10,681 bases of DNA from an uncultured Oscillospiraceae bacterium. Its GTDB lineage: Bacteria; Bacillota; Clostridia; Oscillospirales; Acutalibacteraceae. This document shows, piece by piece, positions 5,776 through 10,681 of this stretch. Under the pieces are notes generated by a model. It made no database searches. It saw nothing but the letters and a program-made list of their open reading frames with translations, and was not told the DNA's origin. The DNA lies in assembly GCA_900549945.1 (NCBI GenBank), contig URQJ01000056.1, positions 1 through 10,681 of the forward strand. The letters run 5' to 3'. Each line of letters starts with the position of its first letter. The stretch's first letter is position 1. Position numbers and translations under genes: made by a program.

Positions 5776-6360
5776 ATGTTTGACAATTTCGAGGAACTCA
5801 GGGAAAACTGTCTCAGCTGCCGCAAATGCGGCCTGTGCGAAACGCGCACAAACGTGGTTGTCGGCGTCGGCAACCCGCGTTCCAAGGTCATGTTTATCGG
5901 CGAGGGTCCCGGTGAGAACGAGGATCTGCAGGGCGAGCCGTTCGTCGGCCGCGGCGGACAGCTGCTCGACAAAATGCTCGCCGCCGTCGATCTGGACCGC
6001 AAAACGAACGTCTATATCGCGAACATCGTCAAGTGCCGCCCGCCGAAAAACCGCGACCCGCTGCCGGAAGAGCAGGAGGCCTGCATCACTTGGCTGCGTA
6101 ATCAGGTGGCCTTAATCCGCCCGAAAATCATCGTCTGCCTCGGCCGCATCGCCGCCATGCGCATCATCAAATCCGATATGAAGATCACGCGGGAGCACGG
6201 CCAGTTTTTTGAGAAAAACGGCACGCTGATGATGGCGACGCTGCACCCCGCCGCGCTTTTGCGCAACCCGAACCAGAAGCCCGCGGCATTCGAAGATTTC
6301 CTCAAGCTGCGCGAAAAAATCGACGAGCTGCACCTCGACGTCGCAAAGACGTACGAATAA
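5776..6360 (+). CDS. Family-4 uracil-DNA glycosylase (4Fe-4S type)
   Basis: It excises uracil arising from cytosine deamination or misincorporation in DNA. The 194-aa protein matches family 4 throughout. Motif GEGPGENED (42-50) activates water. The iron-sulfur ligands appear as CRKCGLC (Cys15, Cys18, Cys21, with Cys12 just before), KCRPPKNR (Cys87) and EACITW (Cys103); family 4 uses two N-terminal cysteines plus the latter two. [13 protein letters not shown] (53-65) and HPAALLRNP complete the active site. The first ATG of the frame (5758) is set aside because GGAGG lies 7 nt before the ATG at 5776. It has its own promoter. Together with MutY, the window carries two base-excision repair glycosylases, but they are not linked as an operon. 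Confidence 0.95.
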   Translation: MFDNFEELRENCLSCRKCGLCETRTNVVVGVGNPRSKVMFIGEGPGENEDLQGEPFVGRGGQLLDKMLAAVDLDRKTNVYIANIVKCRPPKNRDPLPEEQEACITWLRNQVALIRPKIIVCLGRIAAMRIIKSDMKITREHGQFFEKNGTLMMATLHPAALLRNPNQKPAAFEDFLKLREKIDELHLDVAKTYE

Positions 6361-6430
6361 GCGGCGGACAGCACTCCATAAAAGACAATTAAAAATCCAT
6401 GTATGGATGGCTGTAATACTTCCGGACAAA

Positions 6431-6463
6431 GCGGCCAATCTCTATTCGGCCACTGCGTTTTTT
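6431..6463 (+). terminator. Possible terminator of the uracil-DNA glycosylase transcript
   Basis: GCGGCCAAT pairs with ATT-C-GGCCAC (one bulged C, one mismatch), and a run of six T follows 4 nt later at 6458-6463. The stem is imperfect and lies about 70 nt after the stop codon. No stronger candidate is seen between 6361 and 6430. Confidence 0.3.
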
Positions 6464-6469
6464 CTGGAC

Positions 6470-6578
6470 ACGCACTGCATTCTTTATCGTGAATAGAAAT
6501 AATGCCGCCGCATCTGGAACAGGTATATTTCATTTTTTGCCGTTCCATGAAATGCCGCATGAGCACTGGATGGTTCAT
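6470..6578 (-). pseudogene. Fragment of a zinc-ribbon protein (possibly a DUF3795-type C-terminus)
   Basis: The minus-strand reading contains MKYTCSRCGGIISIHDKECS followed by AC. This has two CxxC pairs separated by ten residues, a clear zinc-ribbon pattern, preceded by a charged helix-like HFMERQK. Such ribbons close some DUF3795 proteins, the family of the gene at 8789-9334. There is no ribosome binding site at the ATG (6533). Beyond about 6470 the frame merges into meaningless sequence over the glycosylase gene. I read it as a leftover C-terminal fragment and not a working gene. The family assignment is tentative. Confidence 0.4.
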
Positions 6579-6863
6579 GAACTGAGGCAGCGCCGATGGA
6601 TTGGGTCACTCAGCTTCACCGCGGAGTTGGAGGACAGGACGGTTATCGGGCACATTATTTACAGTAACGCGGTTGGTCAAAAAGGAGAATCAGCCGCTTC
6701 CCGTCCTGAACTTCGGCCCTTTAAGCGTATTGTCCGAATATCAGCGTCAGGGCATTGAAAGCGCTTGTGCGGGTGATGATAGAACAGGCGAAAAAGAATG
6801 GCTAAAGAATGGCTGCTGAATCCCGAGGCCGTGAGAGCTTTTGAAAGAGAATTTTACAAATAG
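6545..6863 (+). pseudogene. Decayed GNAT-family N-acetyltransferase
   Basis: Pieces of one GNAT protein appear in all three frames. EHWMVHELRQ and SLSFTAELEDRTVIGHIIYS are in the first frame, and VKKENQPLPVLNFGPLSVLS then EYQRQGI (the acetyl-CoA loop region) in the second. ALVRVMIEQAKKNG from 6761 is in the third, and NPEAVRAFEREFYK up to the stop at 6861-6863 is back in the first. The shifts fit an extra G near 6675 and a 2-base loss near 6758-6764. Between KKNG and NPEAV the family normally has about 50 more residues, so an internal deletion is inferred, exactly where an 11-bp sequence is duplicated in tandem (6793-6814). The first 30 or so residues are also missing. It cannot make a functional enzyme. 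Confidence 0.8.
6793..6814 (+). repeat. 11-bp perfect tandem duplication in the GNAT pseudogene
   Basis: AAAGAATGGCT occurs twice without a gap (6793-6803 and 6804-6814). It lies at the junction between the acetyl-CoA helix remnant and the C-terminal remnant, and so marks the probable deletion scar. Confidence 0.9.
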
Positions 6864-6867
6864 ATAA

Positions 6868-6909
6868 AAAACAGAAGCACCGGAATTTTTCTGCCGGTAC
6901 TTCTGTTTT
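6868..6909. terminator. Bidirectional terminator downstream of diaminopimelate dehydrogenase
   Basis: AAAACAGAAG (6868-6877) pairs with CTTCTGTTTT (6900-6909), and an inner ACCGG/CCGGT is separated by one C/A mismatch. The loop is 10 nt. On the minus strand TTTTTTATC follows 4 nt after the gene's stop, and on the plus strand TTTTAATTTT follows. It isolates the gene from the pseudogene patch. Confidence 0.9.
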
Positions 6910-6913
6910 AATT

Positions 6914-7894
6914 TTACAGCAGCTTTGCGCGGAGCGCTTCGCCGCTTTCGGGGTGGATGTAGGCCGGCGGAATATCAAACACGGTCTTGCAGCCGGTCTG
7001 CCCCTCGCTGTGCAAGCGGTAAACCGCGCGCGCATAGGCGACGAGCACGCTGGAGGTAAACTCGGGGTTCGAATCGAGCGTCAGCTTGTACTCGATGATA
7101 TGCTTGTTCTCGCAGTTCAACCCTGTCGTACCGGTGCGGAACACCATGCCGCCGTGTGGGATACCCGCGTGGTCGCGGTCGAGCTCCTCTTGGCTGATGA
7201 AATGCACCGTGGTATCGTAGTCGGCGAAGTAATTCGGCATCGTGACGATCGCCTTTTCGATGGCGGCCAGATCCGCCCCCGCCTCGGCGACGACGAAGCA
7301 CTCGCGCGTGTGCTTCTCACGCGTCGAGAGCTGCGGGTTCCCGCCGGCGCGGACGCGCTCGAGCGCGCTCTCGACCGGGATCGTGTACTGGCGCGCGTCC
7401 AGCACGCCGGGAATGCGGCGGATCGCATCGGAATGCCCCTGACTCACGCCCTTGCCCCAAAACGTGTAGTCGCTGCCGTTCGGCAGGATCGCCTGCCCGT
7501 AGAGGCGGTTCAGCGAGAACAGGCCCGGGTCCCAGCCGACCGAGATCATGCCGAGCTTGCCGCTCTTTCTGCACGCCGCGTCAACGTCCGCAAAATGCTC
7601 CGGAATCTTCGCGTGCGTGTCAAAGCTGTCGATCACATTGAAATACTGCGCGAGCTCCGCCGTCTGCTTCGGCAGGTCGTTTGCGCTGCCGCCGCAGAGG
7701 ATCATGACGTCGATCTGATCCGCCATGGACGGGGCGTCCGCCATTGCGTAAACCGGCGCGCCGGTCTTTGTCTTGAGTGTCTCCGGCGCGCGGCGCGTGA
7801 AAACGCCGACAAGCTCCATATCCTTCGAGCCTGCGAGCGCGCTTTCCACGCCGCGGCCAAGGTTTCCGTATCCTGCAATGCCGATCCGAATCAT
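6914..7894 (-). CDS. ddh: meso-diaminopimelate dehydrogenase
   Basis: This NADPH enzyme makes meso-diaminopimelate in one step by reductive amination of L-2-amino-6-oxopimelate (tetrahydrodipicolinate), bypassing the acylated branches of lysine biosynthesis. The product goes to lysine and peptidoglycan. The 326-aa length is exactly that of the family. GYGNLGRGVE (8-17) is the dinucleotide loop. CGGSANDLPKQ, DSFDTHAKIP, SVGWDPGLFSLNR and TFWGKGVSQGHSDAIRRIPG are strongly characteristic, and substrate-binding residues continue through STREKHTRECFV and HGGMVFRTGTTG. The ATG at 7894 has AAGGGAG 8 nt upstream. It has its own promoter and terminator and is monocistronic. Confidence 0.96.
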   Translation of the reverse strand: MIRIGIAGYGNLGRGVESALAGSKDMELVGVFTRRAPETLKTKTGAPVYAMADAPSMADQIDVMILCGGSANDLPKQTAELAQYFNVIDSFDTHAKIPEHFADVDAACRKSGKLGMISVGWDPGLFSLNRLYGQAILPNGSDYTFWGKGVSQGHSDAIRRIPGVLDARQYTIPVESALERVRAGGNPQLSTREKHTRECFVVAEAGADLAAIEKAIVTMPNYFADYDTTVHFISQEELDRDHAGIPHGGMVFRTGTTGLNCENKHIIEYKLTLDSNPEFTSSVLVAYARAVYRLHSEGQTGCKTVFDIPPAYIHPESGEALRAKLL

Positions 7895-7926
7895 TTTTTA
7901 TGCTCCCTTACTTTAAAATTTATGTG

Positions 7927-7939
7927 CGGCAAAATGCCG
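7927..7939 (-). promoter_or_regulatory. Hairpin in the leader of the diaminopimelate dehydrogenase gene
   Basis: CGGCA-AAA-TGCCG is a 5-bp stem that extends to 9 bp with one G-T wobble (7923-7943). It lies in the roughly 60-nt leader, about 16 nt after the predicted transcription start. No U-tract follows, so it is not a terminator; it could stabilise the mRNA or bind a regulator. Confidence 0.4.
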
Positions 7940-7960
7940 TACACAGACCTTTCAAAATCT

Positions 7961-7988
7961 ATTATACGCAGATTCCTGCAAATTTCAA
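7961..7988 (-). promoter_or_regulatory. Promoter of the diaminopimelate dehydrogenase gene
   Basis: On the minus strand TTGAAA (7988-7983), a 16-nt spacer and a perfect TATAAT (7966-7961) make a strong sigma-A promoter. It starts only about 35 nt after the stop of the upstream HAD gene. An 11-bp direct repeat, AAATTTCAAGA (7980-7990 and 8019-8029), overlaps the -35 and could be a binding site or chance in AT-rich sequence. Confidence 0.8.
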
Positions 7989-8023
7989 GAGAAAAATCCA
8001 TTTTCGGCACAGAAAATGAAATT

Positions 8024-8764
8024 TCAAGAATCTTTTCCTGCATTTTGTGTACACAAAACCGGAGTAAGCGCCGTGACCGCGCGCAGCGTCCAGCGCGGCT
8101 TTTCGGGAAGATCCTCCGGCCTGAATACGCCGTTATCGACCCACGCGCAGTCCATGCCGGCGCGCGCTGCGCAGAGGACATCAAACGGATGATCGCCGAC
8201 GTAGAGGCTTTCCACGGGTTCGACGCCGAGCGCCTCGCACGTCATTGTCAGAATGCGCGGGTCCGGCTTCTCGACGCCGGCAGATTCCGAGATCATGACA
8301 GCCTTGAAGTACGGCGTGAGCCCCTCTGCATCGAGCACACGGCGGATGCGCCCGCGGTGGTTGCTGACGATGCCGAGTGTATACCGGGCCGAAAGCGCTT
8401 CGAGCAGCGCTGGCAGGCCGTCCGGCTTATGCAGCGCCTTGGGCATGTCATTCTGCATGCCGCGCGCTGCCAAAATCGCATGCCGGATCACACCGGCCGC
8501 CTTTTCATTCTGCTTAGACGCATTCCGCACGTAAGCGTACAGGACGTTTTCAAAAAATGCGTCGTCCTCCATGCGCGTGTTTGTCTCCTGCTCGCGGAGG
8601 ATTTGCTCCGCCGTCCAAAGCTCCGCCTGCCGCACCGCTTCGCGGGCAGAGGCCGCGGTGAAAAGCGGCGCGCCGCCGAGCTCGAGCGCCGCGAGCTGTT
8701 CATTCAGCGATACTTCCGGATACAGCAGCGTGTTTTCGATGTCAAATAAAATGGCTTTGTACAA
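8024..8764 (-). CDS. HAD-superfamily hydrolase with DxE motif I (TTG start)
   Basis: HAD enzymes are mostly Mg-dependent phosphatases working through an aspartyl-phosphate. The 246-aa protein has a helical cap after motif I, as in subfamily I. Motif I is FDIENTLL: the nucleophile Asp8 is present, but the usual Asp two residues on (general acid/base) is Glu10. Motif II is GIVSNH (Ser134), motif III EKPDPRI (Lys166), and motif IV YVGDHPFDV (Asp191, Asp195). The Glu change may slow or alter catalysis. The start is TTG at 8764, with AAGGGGAG 7 nt upstream, and translation directly enters MYKAILFD. It lies 24 nt after the DUF3795 gene and is likely the last gene of that operon; no terminator is seen before the next promoter. 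Substrate unknown. Confidence 0.88.
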   Translation of the reverse strand: MYKAILFDIENTLLYPEVSLNEQLAALELGGAPLFTAASAREAVRQAELWTAEQILREQETNTRMEDDAFFENVLYAYVRNASKQNEKAAGVIRHAILAARGMQNDMPKALHKPDGLPALLEALSARYTLGIVSNHRGRIRRVLDAEGLTPYFKAVMISESAGVEKPDPRILTMTCEALGVEPVESLYVGDHPFDVLCAARAGMDCAWVDNGVFRPEDLPEKPRWTLRAVTALTPVLCTQNAGKDS

Positions 8765-8788
8765 CGGAGGTCTCCCCTTTCAATTCTT

Positions 8789-9334
8789 TCAGCATTTTTT
8801 CGGCTTGCGGCGGAGCTTTAACTCGATGCCGCGCGCGCTGCCCATGGCGGTCAGACGCGCGGCGGCCGCCGCAGCGCGGTCTTTCCGCTCGACGGCCTCT
8901 GCCGGCAGATCTGCGAGCAGGCGGCGCAGGTCGTCGAGCGGCAGGAGATTCACCGCGGTGCAAAAGAGCGTTTTGCGCCGTCCGTCGTTGTAGTTTTCCA
9001 GCAGCTCGCGCAGAAGCGCCGCCTTTTCCCACTGCTCCTGCGCATAGGCGGCAGGGCCGATTTCGGCCGCGCGCTTCAAATCGGCGCGCTGGTTCCGGCG
9101 CGTGACCACCATATCGTACGGCTCATCCAGCCCCAGCAGACCGCAGGGGAAGTCCGCGCACTGAAAGCAGTATGCCGGGCTGCCGCGCTCCATCGCACAC
9201 CGGGCGATTTTGCAGGACTGGTTCCCCGCCCCGCCGCCGCAGCCGGGGCAGTAGCCGTCCAGCCGCATCGGACACAGGCCGCAGTTCAGCCCGCAGAGCG
9301 AAAAATCCAGATCGGTGCGCGCGAACCCCTTCAT
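8789..9334 (-). CDS. Cysteine-rich DUF3795-family protein
   Basis: The 181-aa protein has a dense N-terminal cysteine array: Cys14, 18, 21 (LCGLNCGLC), Cys29 and 32 (GYCPGC), Cys41, Cys46, Cys56 and 59 (YCFQC) and Cys64 (FPC). This is the pattern of DUF3795, a family of unknown function thought to bind metal. The C-terminal half is alpha-helical and rich in Ala, Leu, Arg and Glu (RRLLADLPAEAVERKDRAAA), ending in a basic tail with a final cysteine. There is no signal peptide or membrane segment. The ATG at 9334 overlaps the stop of the upstream dehydrogenase gene by 4 bp (ATGA), so translation is coupled and the start is well supported. No biochemical role can be stated; the neighbours suggest a metabolic context. 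Confidence 0.8.
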   Translation of the reverse strand: MKGFARTDLDFSLCGLNCGLCPMRLDGYCPGCGGGAGNQSCKIARCAMERGSPAYCFQCADFPCGLLGLDEPYDMVVTRRNQRADLKRAAEIGPAAYAQEQWEKAALLRELLENYNDGRRKTLFCTAVNLLPLDDLRRLLADLPAEAVERKDRAAAAAARLTAMGSARGIELKLRRKPKKC

Positions 9335-10332
9335 GCCATCGTCTCCAGCATCGCGGGCGTGACGCCATAGCGCGTCTGATCTCCCGCCTCCAGCCGGCGC
9401 AGCTCCTCGAGCATGTATTCCGCCATGCGCCAAACCTCCTGCCCGGCGCTGCCCGCGATATGCGTTGTCAGGAAGCAGTTTTCGAGCGTGTAAAACGGGT
9501 GGGACGGCGGCAGCGGCTCCTCGGCGGTCACATCCAGCACGGCGGTGCAGTCCGGCCGCTCGGCGAGAAAGCGCGCGAGATCCGGCTCCACAACCTGCGC
9601 GCCGCGCCCCGTATTGAGAAACGTCGCATACGGCGGCAGCCTTGAAAACAGCGCGTAGCGGAGCATGCCCTGCGTCTGCGCATTGTTTGCGAGATGGTTG
9701 GAGACAACCGTGCATTCCGTGAAGAGCGTTTCAAGCGAAACGGCACGCACATGCAGCGCGGCGGCGCGCGCCGCAGGCAAAAACGGATCAAACACCAGCA
9801 CCTCCGTCTCGAGCGCACGAAGCCGCTCGGCCACCATCGAGCCGATCATCCCCGCGCCGATCAGGCCGGTTTTTACGCGGCAGTTCCCCGCATGCCCGCG
9901 AAAATGCGCCGCGGCGCGTGCAGGCTCTCCGCGGTGATATAAGCGCTGGTTCTGGTAAAATCCCTTGTTCGCAAGCGTGATCTGCGCCGCAGTATATTCG
10001 GCGACCGGCACGGCGTTCGCCGCCCATGCGCTGAACACCTGCACGCCGCGCGAAAGAAACGGTCGAGCGGACGCCTGCACCGTGCCCGCCGCGTAGAACA
10101 CGGCGCGGAGCCGCGGGAAGCAGGCGGCGATCTCCTGCTCCGCAAAGGCCGGCATACCCCATGTTGAAAAAATATAGTCCGTATCTGCAAAGCGCGCCGG
10201 GTCGCGCAGAACCGCCTCTTTCGTGAACACCGCGCTTTCCAGCGCGCAGCTCTCACCGAGCGCCGCGCGCAGCGCCTCGGGATAAACGGAATCGATCTGT
10301 TTTTTGTCACCGAGAAAAATTCCCTTTTTCAT
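9331..10332 (-). CDS. D-2-hydroxyacid dehydrogenase-family protein
   Basis: The family reversibly oxidises D-2-hydroxyacids to 2-oxoacids with NAD(P). The 333-aa protein is of usual length. The nucleotide-binding domain contains TGLIGAGMIG (Gly159-x-Gly161-x2-Gly164) and an acidic residue in VLVFDPF (Asp182), favouring NAD. The catalytic triad is present: Arg243 in LNTGRGAQVVEPD, Glu272 in DVTAEEPLP, and His291 in LTTHIAGS. The N-terminal substrate domain (ALRAALGE to VFYAAGTVQ) is less conserved, so the substrate is open. The ATG at 10332 has GGAGG 9 nt upstream; the frame extends further to 10377 without support. The gene is coupled to the DUF3795 gene by a 4-bp overlap. Glyoxylate/hydroxypyruvate or phosphoglycerate reductases are alternatives I cannot exclude. 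Confidence 0.88.
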   Translation of the reverse strand: MKKGIFLGDKKQIDSVYPEALRAALGESCALESAVFTKEAVLRDPARFADTDYIFSTWGMPAFAEQEIAACFPRLRAVFYAAGTVQASARPFLSRGVQVFSAWAANAVPVAEYTAAQITLANKGFYQNQRLYHRGEPARAAAHFRGHAGNCRVKTGLIGAGMIGSMVAERLRALETEVLVFDPFLPAARAAALHVRAVSLETLFTECTVVSNHLANNAQTQGMLRYALFSRLPPYATFLNTGRGAQVVEPDLARFLAERPDCTAVLDVTAEEPLPPSHPFYTLENCFLTTHIAGSAGQEVWRMAEYMLEELRRLEAGDQTRYGVTPAMLETMA

Positions 10333-10383
10333 CCGGTCTTTCCTCCCATCTGTTTCACGGCCCCGCACCGGCCTCAATCCGCC

Positions 10384-10681
10384 TCAGGCGTGCGCCAGCA
10401 CCGGAAACATCAGTCCCCTGCGTTCAAAATCATCGAAGCCGGCGCCGCGGACAAACAGCGTCGTATCCGCTTCACGGCGCGCGTGCGGCGTCCATCCTGC
10501 GCTGCTCTGCGGCGTAAAACCGAGCCGCACCTGCCGCACGCCTGCGCCGAACGCGCGGACGACCGCGTCCAGATCGGGCGGCGCCGGCGCATAGACCGCG
10601 TGCAGACACAGCGTCCCGCCCTCCTGCTCGGCCACCGCATACGCATCATCGCCGATGCGGCAGACGCAGTCCTGCATGAAC
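10384..10681 (-). CDS. C-terminal part of an unidentified protein, perhaps GNAT-associated (start outside the window)
   Basis: The frame is open to the window edge; the ATG at 10677 is probably internal because no ribosome binding site or stop can be seen before it. The roughly 98 visible residues read DDAYAVAEQEGGTLCLHAVY, then DLDAVVRAFGAGVRQVRLGF and DTTLFVRGAGFDDFERRGLM before FPVLAHA. This looks like an alpha/beta domain such as the C-terminal half of Clostridial GNAT acetyltransferases, but the acetyl-CoA motif would be upstream and I cannot confirm it. Only 51 nt, without a terminator, separate it from the dehydrogenase gene, so it probably heads the same operon. Confidence 0.6.
   Translation of the reverse strand, partial: FMQDCVCRIGDDAYAVAEQEGGTLCLHAVYAPAPPDLDAVVRAFGAGVRQVRLGFTPQSSAGWTPHARREADTTLFVRGAGFDDFERRGLMFPVLAHA

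Noticed and set aside
4940..6115. A 391-codon plus-strand frame spanning the PduL gene, the divergent promoters and part of the glycosylase gene
   Set aside because: It crosses a terminator and two promoters, runs antisense to PduL and out of frame with the glycosylase, and is rich in Ser, Thr and Arg with no domain.
6953..8749. A 598-codon open frame on the plus strand opposite the ddh and HAD genes
   Set aside because: It is a shadow frame: it covers two well-supported minus-strand genes and their promoter, has biased composition and no motif.
9335..9715. N-terminal extension of the DUF3795 frame to 308 codons
   Set aside because: The extra residues lie inside the dehydrogenase gene in another frame. 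The ATG at 9334 with the ATGA overlap is the better start, and family similarity begins there.
1..10681. CRISPR array, toxin-antitoxin, restriction or phage defence system
   Set aside because: There are no regularly spaced repeats, and no paired small genes, nucleases or methylases of these kinds. The gene content is mostly housekeeping.

Overview
This window looks like a chromosomal segment of a high-GC member of the Clostridia, most likely an Oscillospiraceae/Ruminococcaceae-type gut anaerobe. This placement is inferred from GC-rich coding sequence, AGGAGG-type ribosome binding sites that allow GTG and TTG starts, and a gene set of rubredoxin, meso-diaminopimelate dehydrogenase, PduL-type phosphotransacylase and family-4 uracil-DNA glycosylase. 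No marker gene fixes the taxon. Most of the window is ordinary housekeeping and central metabolism. I found no CRISPR array, phage, transposase or recognisable defence system.

Left end (1-1900, all minus): the N-terminal part of the adenine DNA glycosylase MutY runs off the window. It is preceded by a GTG-start rubredoxin with its own promoter and a strong terminator, then by a short, atypical Gfo/Idh/MocA-type oxidoreductase. About 460 bases without a protein gene follow (1720-2180). They hold a structured leader, an orphan terminator-like hairpin, a cluster of inverted repeats and the terminator of a tRNA-Leu(UAA) gene (minus, 2181-2267, CCA encoded).

Centre-left (2270-4940, plus): the tRNA promoter and the promoter of a sugar operon are arranged back to back. 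The operon encodes a ROK-family glucokinase and an aldose 1-epimerase, which together would convert beta-aldose to the alpha form and phosphorylate glucose. A terminator separates it from a Nudix hydrolase of the Ap4A-hydrolase type.

Centre (4940-6910): a bidirectional terminator lies between the Nudix gene and a stand-alone PduL-type phosphotransacylase (minus). The PduL gene shares a divergent promoter region with a 4Fe-4S family-4 uracil-DNA glycosylase (plus). Downstream of the glycosylase is a patch of decayed genes: a frameshifted GNAT acetyltransferase with an internal deletion and an 11-bp tandem duplication, and a zinc-ribbon fragment on the opposite strand.

Right side (6910-10681, all minus): meso-diaminopimelate dehydrogenase (lysine and peptidoglycan precursor supply) has its own promoter and terminator. 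Upstream of it is a tight set of four genes, probably one operon: the C-terminus of an unidentified GNAT-associated-type protein, a D-2-hydroxyacid dehydrogenase-like protein, a Cys-rich DUF3795 protein (4-bp start/stop overlap), and a HAD hydrolase with an unusual DxE motif I. This cluster and the repeat-rich intergenic region are the least conventional parts of an otherwise routine window.
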